The translations under genes and the position numbers were made by a program. Shown here piece after piece: positions 1 through 6,181 of a stretch of 64,000 nucleotides of DNA (positions are counted from its first letter, which is position 1; every line of letters begins with the position of its first letter). The stretch comes from Enterobacter chuandaensis (GTDB lineage Bacteria; Pseudomonadota; Gammaproteobacteria; Enterobacterales; Enterobacteriaceae). Location of the stretch: contig NZ_QZCS01000001.1 of the NCBI RefSeq assembly GCF_003594915.1, positions 434,001 through 498,000 of the forward strand. Direction: 5' to 3'. The notes under the pieces are model-generated. The model saw only the letters and a list, made by a program, of their open reading frames with translations, had not been told where the DNA came from and did no database searches.

Positions 1-933
1 CTTGGCGCGTCTGAGGTCGCCACGTCCGAAGATGAACATTACGCGGTCTATAATTATTTTAATAAGCAATTGCACCAGCCCGTCGTGGCATACGGCGATG
101 CGTTTGTCGATGACGAAACGCAATTTCTACTCCTCTCGCGTTTTAAAAAAAGCCTTAACGCAAACAGTAAAGTGGTGCTGCTTCTGGCACCTGACGGATT
201 TTATTCAAAAGGTCTGCCGCCCGCTATCTATGCGGACAATTTTCCGGGTTCCATTTTTAATCCACTGATGAAAGATCCGCAGGCGCGCCCGTTACTGGTT
301 AATTACCTGAAGCATATTGATGCGAAAGAGATAAGCCATTTAACCTTCGGGCAAATGCGCGTGTATGGCTGGCATCCGGCGCTGATGTGGGACGAGCTAA
401 GTTTTCAGTTTGCAAACTTCTGTACCCTGATCAAAAACGACTGGCTGTCGCTGCTCAACATTACGCCACAGACGGCGCAGCCCTGGCCTCAACAGCCAAC
501 CGCCCGTCTTTCCCCTGACTGGGATAAAGCGCTGGCGAATGCCCGCGAGTTAAATAAAAAACGCCAGCAGAGCGCGGCCACGTTGTGGATGGACAAAACG
601 ATTTACGACGAGGACGGTAAGCCGCAGCAGTGGGATGATACGCCGGTAGTGCCAGGGCAGTTCGCTGCGCTCAGGAAAACCGTCCAGCTTTTGAAAGCAC
701 ATCACGTACAGGTAATTGCTATCGTCGACCCGGTTAACCCCTGGGCGCTTTACAATACTGACACCTTCCGCCCGTTTGATAAGCAAATTCAAACCATTCT
801 GCAGGAGAACCAGATCCCGTATTTAGATATGTACGCCATGCCGTATCAGAACGGCTGGAACTGGGATCGTCTGCACCCTACCGAACTGGCCTGGGTGCCA
901 ATGCTTCGCTTTATTGCACAGAGTTTTAAATAA
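1..933 (+). CDS. dltD: DltD-like D-alanyl transfer protein (5' partial)
   Basis: The reading frame is open from base 1, so the N-terminus (normally a membrane anchor) lies outside the window; 310 residues are visible. The visible part opens with LGASE, matching the GSSE nucleophile motif of the SGNH-like DltD fold. It ends with DRLHPTE, which supplies the Asp and His of the DxxH catalytic pair. In Gram-positive bacteria DltD is the extracytoplasmic protein that completes D-alanine transfer to teichoic acid. A Gram-negative cell has no teichoic acid, so the acceptor here is unknown. The stop overlaps the next start (TAATG at 931-935), which implies translational coupling to the small dltX-like gene. 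The family is well supported by motif and context; the exact substrate is not. Confidence 0.85.
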   Translation, partial: LGASEVATSEDEHYAVYNYFNKQLHQPVVAYGDAFVDDETQFLLLSRFKKSLNANSKVVLLLAPDGFYSKGLPPAIYADNFPGSIFNPLMKDPQARPLLVNYLKHIDAKEISHLTFGQMRVYGWHPALMWDELSFQFANFCTLIKNDWLSLLNITPQTAQPWPQQPTARLSPDWDKALANARELNKKRQQSAATLWMDKTIYDEDGKPQQWDDTPVVPGQFAALRKTVQLLKAHHVQVIAIVDPVNPWALYNTDTFRPFDKQIQTILQENQIPYLDMYAMPYQNGWNWDRLHPTELAWVPMLRFIAQSFK

Positions 934-1052
934 TGAAAATCGCGATCCGTCTTTTTTTCCTTTATCTCCTGCTGGCAATTACCGTCGTTGCATGGATTGC
1001 CGTCGATGACAGCATGAGTATGCAGCTGCATTTTGAATATCAAAAATTCTGA
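933..1052 (+). CDS. dltX: DltX-like membrane microprotein (39 aa)
   Basis: This small ORF starts at the ATG that overlaps the dltD stop and ends in the ribosome-binding site of dltB (TGAGG at 1050-1054). The product is 39 residues: a short basic N-terminus, one hydrophobic segment at about residues 6-24, then a short periplasmic tail. The tail ends exactly in F34-x-Y36-x-x-F39. Gram-positive DltX is a single-span microprotein of about 50 residues with a conserved C-terminal FxYxxF motif whose Tyr is proposed to carry the acyl group between DltB and DltD. Size, topology, motif and position between dltD and dltB all agree. ORFs this short are usually missed by automated annotation. Role is inferred by analogy. 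Confidence 0.78.
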   Translation: MKIAIRLFFLYLLLAITVVAWIAVDDSMSMQLHFEYQKF

Positions 1053-1058
1053 GGCCGA

Positions 1059-2180
1059 ATGATGTACAGCTCAGGAATGTTTTTTGTCTGTTTATTTTCA
1101 TCCGCGCTGGCGTTTGCGCTGGTTAATCGTGTTTTACGCCATCGCCTGACCTGGCTTACTTCTTTATCCGTGGTGACAGCATTAGGCTGGGGGTATATTT
1201 TTCAGGGTGATTACATTGTCCCTCTGGCCGTCTTTTGCTGTTTTTATCTCTTCGCTACGCTAAAAGAAAAGGGATGGTTAAAAACCTGGCAGGCGATCGT
1301 TTTAACGCTGCTGCCCCTGTTTTTGATGAAATTACACCTTAATCATCATTTTGGCATGATCGGTCTCTCTTTTATGACGTTCCGCGCTGTGGATGTGCTG
1401 CTCTATCGCAGTAAAAAAGAGGGCCAGAATTTCCTGCACTATTTCTGCTATCTCTTTATGCCCTTTATTATTCTGGCCGGCCCGATGTATCGCTGGCGGA
1501 CATGGATGAGCGATGTGAATAAGCCGGTATTTGTCCTTAACCGTGAACAGTTTTTAACGGCGCTGGAGCAAATTATTACCGGCATTATCCAGAAGTTCCT
1601 GTTTGCCATGCTGATCGATTCGCTCGTCGTGCAGCCCTGGAGCCATAAGCCGTTTACCCTGACCGTGGGCGTGGTGATGTCGATTGCCTACAGCGCCTAC
1701 CTGTACTTTGATTTTGCGGGTTACAGCAATATGGCCATCGGTGCTGGCCGCCTGTTTGGGCTGAACATTCCGGCAAACTTCAACATGCCGCTTCTTGCGA
1801 AGAACCCGCAGGATTTCTGGCGCCGCTTCCACATCAGCCTATCCGAATGGCTGCGCGACGTGGTCTTCATGCCCGTCTATATGAACCTGATGAAGTTCAA
1901 CTTTTTCCGCCAGAACAAAACGCTGGCGCAAAATATCGGTATTTTTTGCACCCTGTTCTGCATGGGGGCGTGGAATGGCCTGGAACGCCATTACGTTATC
2001 AGCGGCGCGCTGTTTGGCGCGATTTCCGTTGCGCACAACATGCTCCTGTGGTCAGCCAAACGCAGCCCGGCGTTACACCGCGGTTTGCAGTATCCCGCCG
2101 TTGCGTTTTTGGGACGAATTCTGACGCTGGCAAGCGCCGCAGGATCCCTTTACATCTTTAGTGGAATGTCACCTCTATGA
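1059..2180 (+). CDS. dltB: DltB-like membrane-bound O-acyltransferase (MBOAT)
   Basis: A 373-residue polytopic membrane protein with MBOAT landmarks: YFDFAGYSNMAIG (residues 216-228) and NPQDFWRRFHISLSEWLRD (249-267). The latter contains H258, equivalent to the first conserved DltB His. The second conserved MBOAT His normally lies in a W-H-G motif; here the matching site reads W305-N306-G307, with a histidine at H311. DltB channels the aminoacyl group from the DltC carrier across the membrane. There is a second in-frame ATG at 1062; spacing from the GAGG at 1051-1054 (7 nt) favours it slightly over 1059. The stop overlaps the dltA start by 4 nt. Family is firm; the altered motif leaves exact catalysis open. 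Confidence 0.88.
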   Translation: MMYSSGMFFVCLFSSALAFALVNRVLRHRLTWLTSLSVVTALGWGYIFQGDYIVPLAVFCCFYLFATLKEKGWLKTWQAIVLTLLPLFLMKLHLNHHFGMIGLSFMTFRAVDVLLYRSKKEGQNFLHYFCYLFMPFIILAGPMYRWRTWMSDVNKPVFVLNREQFLTALEQIITGIIQKFLFAMLIDSLVVQPWSHKPFTLTVGVVMSIAYSAYLYFDFAGYSNMAIGAGRLFGLNIPANFNMPLLAKNPQDFWRRFHISLSEWLRDVVFMPVYMNLMKFNFFRQNKTLAQNIGIFCTLFCMGAWNGLERHYVISGALFGAISVAHNMLLWSAKRSPALHRGLQYPAVAFLGRILTLASAAGSLYIFSGMSPL

Positions 2181-3610
2181 AAAATCACTCCGATCTTCAG
2201 GAACTGCAGGATTTCTTACGGGCGGCACTGCGCGATCCCGCCTCCCCGCAGCAGCGGGCCATCAGCGGCAGCGACGAAACTTTGAGCTGGCACCAGCTTT
2301 CCGCTGCCGTGACGGACTGGGCAGAGCGTTATCGACGCTGCCAGCCCGCTGACGGTACGCCGATCGTGCTGTACGGCCATCAGCAGGCCGAATTCGCCGT
2401 GGCGATCTATAGCTGCCTGCTGCACAACATTCCGTACATCCCGGTGGACTGCATCTACCCGCAGGAGCGGCTTCGCGAGATCTGCCACCTGGCCAGTGCC
2501 CCTTACTATTACGACGTCGCGACGCGGCAGTTCATCGCTACCGGCGAGGCGGGTAAGGTGCTGGAGGAGCAGGATCTGGCCTATATCATGTTCACCTCAG
2601 GCAGCACCGGCAAACCGAAAGGCGTGCAGATTGGGCGTGAAAGCGTGTGGCACTTCATGAAGTGGGTCAGCCAGGACTTTTCGCTGCCGGAAAAACCGGT
2701 GCTGATGAACCACGCGGTGTTCAGCTTTGACCTCTCCCTGATCCCGCTGCTGGCAAACCTGGCGATGGGAGGCCACATCGTGCTGAACGCTAAAGAGGAT
2801 ATTCAGAAAGTGAACTGGCTCGAGCGACTGCAAAGCAACGCGGTCTCCGCCTGGGTTTCCACTCCCTCTTTTGCCTACCAGCAGCTGCTTTCCCCGCAGT
2901 TTAACAGCGAGTATTTGCCTGCACTCAACGTCTTTATCTTCATTGGCGAAGTGCTCAATAAAGCGCTGGTGAAACAGCTGCGCCGCCGTTTCCCGCAGGC
3001 CAAAATCATCAACTCCTATGGCCCAACGGAAGCGACCATCGCGACAACCGTGGTTGAGATCACGGATGAGATCCTTAACAGCGACAGCGCGGTGCTGCCT
3101 GTGGGCGTGATGATGCCGGACAGCCGAATGGAAATTTCCGCCGAGGGCGAGCTGATTATCTGGGGTAAAAACGTCATGCGCGGATACCTCGGCCTGCCGC
3201 AGGAGAACGCGGCAAAACTGCTGTGTCGGGAACATGACGCGTTTCGCGGCTACCGGACCGGCGATCTGGGCTATGAAGACGGGCTCATCTACTGCCAGGG
3301 CCGCAACGACAGCCAGGTCAAGCTGAATGGCTACCGCATTGAGATCAACGAGATTGAAAACCGCCTGCTGGCCATATCCGGCATCAACGAAGCGGTGGTG
3401 ATGCCGCTGATGAAACCCTGCGGCAGCGTGCTGCGCATCGCCGCGTTCTGCGTAACGGCGTTGGAACCGGATGCGATCAAAACCTCGCTGGCAAAAGTGG
3501 TGCCCCACTACATGGTGCCTTCACAAATTATCGTAAAAGACGCTTTGCCGCTGAATCCTAACGGCAAAATTGACCGCAAGCTGCTGGACGCTTACGCCCG
3601 CACACATTAA
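2177..3610 (+). CDS. dltA: DltA-like amino acid--carrier protein ligase
   Basis: A 477-residue ANL-superfamily adenylation enzyme. Core motifs are in order: FTSGSTGKPKGV (139-150), YGPTEAT (281-287), YRTGDL (359-364), NGYRIE (384-389) and the C-terminal lysine K464 in NPNGK. DltA activates D-alanine with ATP and loads it on DltC. Gram-positive DltA carries a Cys in FxFCGEVL that sets preference for D-alanine; here the motif is FIFIGEVL, with Ile256 at that site, so the amino acid used may differ. The start overlaps the dltB stop (ATGA, 2177-2180). Overall length and motif order fit DltA better than a nonribosomal synthetase domain. Confidence 0.88.
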   Translation: MKNHSDLQELQDFLRAALRDPASPQQRAISGSDETLSWHQLSAAVTDWAERYRRCQPADGTPIVLYGHQQAEFAVAIYSCLLHNIPYIPVDCIYPQERLREICHLASAPYYYDVATRQFIATGEAGKVLEEQDLAYIMFTSGSTGKPKGVQIGRESVWHFMKWVSQDFSLPEKPVLMNHAVFSFDLSLIPLLANLAMGGHIVLNAKEDIQKVNWLERLQSNAVSAWVSTPSFAYQQLLSPQFNSEYLPALNVFIFIGEVLNKALVKQLRRRFPQAKIINSYGPTEATIATTVVEITDEILNSDSAVLPVGVMMPDSRMEISAEGELIIWGKNVMRGYLGLPQENAAKLLCREHDAFRGYRTGDLGYEDGLIYCQGRNDSQVKLNGYRIEINEIENRLLAISGINEAVVMPLMKPCGSVLRIAAFCVTALEPDAIKTSLAKVVPHYMVPSQIIVKDALPLNPNGKIDRKLLDAYARTH

Positions 3611-3624
3611 TTATCCCAGGAAAA

Positions 3625-3846
3625 ATGATGGAACAAGAAATTCTCGCCCTGTTCGAAAAAGTGTTATCCCGTAAGGTGGGCTTTCACGATGAGCTGATTG
3701 AATCGGATATTCTCGACTCCATTCTGGCTGTCGACATGGTGCTCGAAGTTCAGGACGTTTACGGCTGTATGATCCCGCCGACAGACGTCGCGACGGTGCT
3801 GAAAACCCCGGCCGATCTGGCCCGCTATATTGAAGAGAACCGTTAA
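3625..3846 (+). CDS. dltC: DltC-like D-alanyl carrier protein
   Basis: A 73-residue acidic carrier protein of the acyl-carrier fold. The phosphopantetheine serine is in ILDSILAVD (S32 counting from the first Met), at the start of helix 2 as in DltC. It would be charged by DltA and docked on DltB. Two adjacent ATG codons exist (3625 and 3628); the AGG at 3618-3620 is 4 and 7 nt away respectively, so 3628 may be the true start. It is the last gene of the dlt-like operon, 14 nt after dltA. A weak hairpin follows. Confidence 0.87.
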   Translation: MMEQEILALFEKVLSRKVGFHDELIESDILDSILAVDMVLEVQDVYGCMIPPTDVATVLKTPADLARYIEENR

Positions 3847-3858
3847 AGTCCGCTTTTC

Positions 3859-3890
3859 TGATGGCTCCGGGGATCTCTCCAGAGCCATCA
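3859..3890 (+). terminator. Hairpin after the dlt-like operon (weak terminator)
   Basis: A perfect 9-bp inverted repeat (TGATGGCTC / GAGCCATCA) lies 13 nt after dltC. It is not followed by a T-run, so it may be a 3'-end stabilising hairpin or a poor terminator rather than a strong intrinsic one. Confidence 0.45.
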
Positions 3891-4059
3891 TTCGCTCTCC
3901 CCTTCACAGGAATGAAACCCACCGCGTTGACTATTTCTCCTACACTTTAGGGGTACTGTCGTTACGGGAAACAAAACAAGCCAACATCATGAAGACAATA
4001 ATGGTTCGCTCTGCGCTCAGCCAGCGATCGTTGTGTCTTTAAAAAGAGGAGTCTGCGGT

Positions 4060-4896
4060 ATGGCATTCGTAACAACGAAAGACGGCGTCAACATTTACTA
4101 CAAAGACTGGGGCCCAAAAGAGGCTCAGCCCATTGTCTTCCATCACGGCTGGCCGTTAAGTGCAGACGACTGGGATAACCAGATGCTCTTTTTCCTTGCG
4201 GAAGGCTATCGCGTTATCGCTATCGATCGCCGCGGTCATGGACGTTCGGATCAGGTGAGCGAAGGGCATGATATGGATCATTATGCTTCCGATGCGTCGG
4301 CCGTTGTTGAAAGCCTGGACCTGCGCAATGCCGTGCACGTGGGCCACTCCACCGGCGGCGGCCAGGTCGCCCGCTACGTGGCGAAGTACGGCCAGCCGCA
4401 GGGGCGCGTCGCTAAAGCGGTGCTCGTCAGCGCCGTCCCGCCTTTGATGGTCAAAACGGATAATAACCCCGGCGGCACACCGATTGAGGTTTTCGACGGC
4501 TTCCGTAAAGCGCTGGCGGCTAACCGCGCCCAGTTTTACCTCGACGTCGCCAGCGGTCCTTTCTACGGGTTTAATCGGGATGGGGCAGACGTTTCGCAGG
4601 GTACGATCCAGAACTGGTGGCGTCAGGGCATGATCGGCAGCGCCAAAGCCCACTATGAGGGGATCAAGGCGTTTTCAGAAACCGACCAGACGGAAGATTT
4701 GAAAACCATCACGGTTCCCGTTCTGGTGATGCAGGGCGACGACGATCAGGTCGTGCCGTATAAGAACGCCGCCCTTCTGCAGGACAAGCTGCTGGCGAAC
4801 AGCGTACTGAAAATTTATCCGGGCTTCCCGCACGGGATGCATACCACCCATGCGGATACCATCAACGGCGACATTCTGGCCTTTATCCGCTCATAA
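4060..4896 (+). CDS. Alpha/beta hydrolase, non-haem chloroperoxidase/arylesterase type
   Basis: A 278-residue alpha/beta hydrolase. The nucleophile elbow is GHSTGG (S97), the acid is in QGDDDQ (about D228) and the base in FPHGMHTTH (about H258), the usual Ser-Asp-His order. The oxyanion strand HHGWP at 28-32 is typical of chloroperoxidase/arylesterase proteins that hydrolyse small esters and can form peracids. The ATG at 4060 follows AGAGGA (4045-4050) at 9 nt; an upstream GTG at 4033 is in frame but lacks such a site. No secretion signal is visible, so it is cytoplasmic. It stands alone with its own terminator. The physiological substrate cannot be read from sequence. Confidence 0.88.
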   Translation: MAFVTTKDGVNIYYKDWGPKEAQPIVFHHGWPLSADDWDNQMLFFLAEGYRVIAIDRRGHGRSDQVSEGHDMDHYASDASAVVESLDLRNAVHVGHSTGGGQVARYVAKYGQPQGRVAKAVLVSAVPPLMVKTDNNPGGTPIEVFDGFRKALAANRAQFYLDVASGPFYGFNRDGADVSQGTIQNWWRQGMIGSAKAHYEGIKAFSETDQTEDLKTITVPVLVMQGDDDQVVPYKNAALLQDKLLANSVLKIYPGFPHGMHTTHADTINGDILAFIRS

Positions 4897-4906
4897 ACGT
4901 CGCGTT

Positions 4907-4936
4907 CAACGCCACCCGCGGGTGGCGTTGTTTATT
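4907..4936 (+). terminator. Intrinsic terminator of the hydrolase gene
   Basis: A perfect 10-bp GC-rich stem (CAACGCCACC / GGTGGCGTTG) with a CGCG loop, followed by TTTATT on the + strand, 11 nt after the hydrolase stop. Confidence 0.8.
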
Positions 4937-4940
4937 CCGC

Positions 4941-5198
4941 TTAACGATTATCAAGCTGGGCGCGAACGTTGTTCAGCCCGGTGGTGTTGATGCGATAAGG
5001 CTGCCCGTTCACGGAACGGATCAGCTTTTTGGTACGGAGTTTTTTGAAGACGTTAAGCGTGCAGTCGCTCAGCACCAGCCCTTCTCGGGTATAGCACTCA
5101 ACGGACGTGACGCGGCCTGAACTGTCGCGGACGTGCACAATACGTCCACCTTTGGCGAGAACGTGTAAGGTACGTTGTTCCTGACGGGATAAATTCAT
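4941..5198 (-). CDS. topAI: TopAI/YjhX family toxin (topoisomerase I inhibitor)
   Basis: An 85-residue protein that matches, from memory, E. coli YjhX/TopAI at nearly every position, including the same length and the C-terminal motif [16 protein letters not shown]. TopAI binds and inhibits DNA topoisomerase I, reducing growth. In E. coli it is followed by yjhQ, a GNAT-type antitoxin, in one operon. Here no such gene follows: the next gene downstream is the hydrolase on the other strand. The ATG lies after CAGG (minus strand, about 5208-5211). Its leader of about 150 nt has a short SD-led ORF and possible base pairing over the ribosome-binding site. Identity is firm; activity as a toxin is inferred. 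Confidence 0.9.
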   Translation of the reverse strand: MNLSRQEQRTLHVLAKGGRIVHVRDSSGRVTSVECYTREGLVLSDCTLNVFKKLRTKKLIRSVNGQPYRINTTGLNNVRAQLDNR

Positions 5199-5511
5199 AC
5201 TGGAAAACCTGTGTAATCATCATGCGTAAAAACGAGCCCACACCCAAAGGTGCGTGCGTAAGGTTTAAGCGCAGCGATAACCAGTCCGTCCTGAGAAGGG
5301 CGGGAAGCTGATTATCTGATGAAAACATTCTCCAGCATCAAAGCCTCGGTAAGAGATGAATAGATATTTACGGGGTGAATGATAACGCCGGGTTTTTACA
5401 GGGGAATAGCGGCAGGTTAAAAGTGTGATCTGGATCGGTCCGTGAAATCGTCTTTAGTCCCTTTTACTGCCAGACTGGGGCATCTGACTGAACGCTGACT
5501 GGAGCTTTTTA
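5199..5511 (-). promoter_or_regulatory. topAI leader and divergent intergenic region
   Basis: This 313-bp gap separates topAI (minus) from the GNAT gene (plus). On the minus strand ACCGAGG (5350-5344) precedes an ATG at 5338 that opens an 8-codon ORF, MLENVFIR, stopping at 5312. Then come a hairpin (CCGTCCT/AGGGCGG at 5286-5303, GAGA loop) and a 6-nt segment (5261-5266) complementary to 5205-5210 beside the topAI ribosome-binding site. E. coli topAI is controlled by a translated leader peptide, toiL, so this layout suggests a comparable attenuator. No promoter motif was assigned with confidence. Confidence 0.45.
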
Positions 5512-5916
5512 ATGCCTGACTATACCGTGATTGAAACCGTCCCCACAGCGGAGGACTTTTGCCGCCTGCGCGAAATCTCGGGTCTTAGCCCTCGCCCGCT
5601 GGAGGCGGCCCGAAAAGCGCTGCCCGGCAGCTGTTATGGCATGCATATTCTCTATGAGGGTAAACCGGTGGGTATGGGGCGAATCGTGGGGGACGGTGCG
5701 TTGAATTTCGATATTGTCGACGTCGCCGTCGATCCCCTTCATCAGGGGAAAGGGCTCGGCAGAGTCATTATGGAAACGCTGGTTGCCTGGCTGGATAACC
5801 ATGCCTGTAAAGGGGCGTACGTTTGTTTAATGGCTGATGTGCCTGAGCTTTATGCAAAATTTGGTTTTACGCTCGTTCGCCCGGCAAGCGAGGGAATGGC
5901 CAGAGTCTGGCGGTAA
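5512..5916 (+). CDS. GNAT family N-acetyltransferase
   Basis: A 134-residue single-domain GNAT protein. The acetyl-CoA pyrophosphate loop is Q78-G-K-G-L-G83 within [14 protein letters not shown], preceded by the beta-4 strand NFDIVDVAV; the C-terminus has LYAKFGF, the typical motif D/B end. It would transfer acetyl from acetyl-CoA to an amine; the substrate is unknown. It lies divergent from topAI. The E. coli TopAI antitoxin YjhQ is also a GNAT protein but is longer and lies downstream of topAI in the same direction, so equivalence is doubtful. It ends 47 nt before the serT 3' end. Confidence 0.85.
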   Translation: MPDYTVIETVPTAEDFCRLREISGLSPRPLEAARKALPGSCYGMHILYEGKPVGMGRIVGDGALNFDIVDVAVDPLHQGKGLGRVIMETLVAWLDNHACKGAYVCLMADVPELYAKFGFTLVRPASEGMARVWR

Positions 5917-5930
5917 GACAAAAAGAAAAA

Positions 5931-5960
5931 CCCCAGGTTCACGAGTAACCTGGGGTTTAT
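5931..5960. terminator. Bidirectional terminator between the GNAT gene and serT
   Basis: A perfect 9-bp stem (CCCCAGGTT / AACCTGGGG) with a 7-nt loop is preceded by an A-rich run and followed by TTTAT. It can terminate the GNAT gene on the plus strand and, better, serT on the minus strand, where the hairpin runs into a T-tract. Confidence 0.82.
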
Positions 5961-5963
5961 ATC

Positions 5964-6051
5964 TGGCGGAAGCGCAGAGATTCGAACTCTGGAACCCTTT
6001 CGGGTCGCCGGTTTTCAAGACCGGTGCCTTCAACCGCTCGGCCACACTTCC
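5964..6051 (-). tRNA. serT: tRNA-Ser (anticodon UGA)
   Basis: The minus strand gives an 88-nt class II tRNA with encoded CCA. The acceptor arms GGAAGTG and CGCTTCC flank the molecule, the anticodon loop is CTTGAAA with anticodon TGA, a long variable arm is present and the T-loop is TTCGAAT. It reads UCA and other UCN serine codons. In E. coli serT lies beside yccA, as it does here apart from one inserted gene. The 3' end of a tRNA gene is a common integration target, and the accessory block 1-5916 lies on that side. Confidence 0.97.
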
Positions 6052-6063
6052 TGAGTGAGGCGA

Positions 6064-6092
6064 ACTATAAACACCTCACCGCGCGCTGTAAA
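6064..6092 (-). promoter_or_regulatory. serT promoter
   Basis: On the minus strand TTTACA (6092-6087) and TATAGT (6069-6064) are separated by exactly 17 nt, ending about 12 nt before the mature tRNA start. Both hexamers are close to the sigma-70 consensus. The spacer is GC-rich. Confidence 0.78.
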
Positions 6093-6181
6093 GAGTCGCG
6101 CCATTCGTTCGCTGTAAAAATAGTCAAAACGTGTTTAATCGGTTGAACTGACGACACATCGACGATTTTATCAGCACCGGC

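Noticed and set aside
5098-5328. 76-codon frame overlapping the start of topAI on the same strand
   Set aside because: Its ATG sits only 1-2 nt after GGAG and the frame runs out of phase into topAI; the 8-codon ORF at 5338-5312 has better ribosome-binding spacing.
4941-5916. topAI plus GNAT as a standard topAI-yjhQ toxin-antitoxin operon
   Set aside because: The genes are divergent, 313 bp apart, and the GNAT protein is shorter than YjhQ; kept only as a low-interest possibility.
5827-6058. Short frames on both strands across serT
   Set aside because: They read through a tRNA gene and a terminator.
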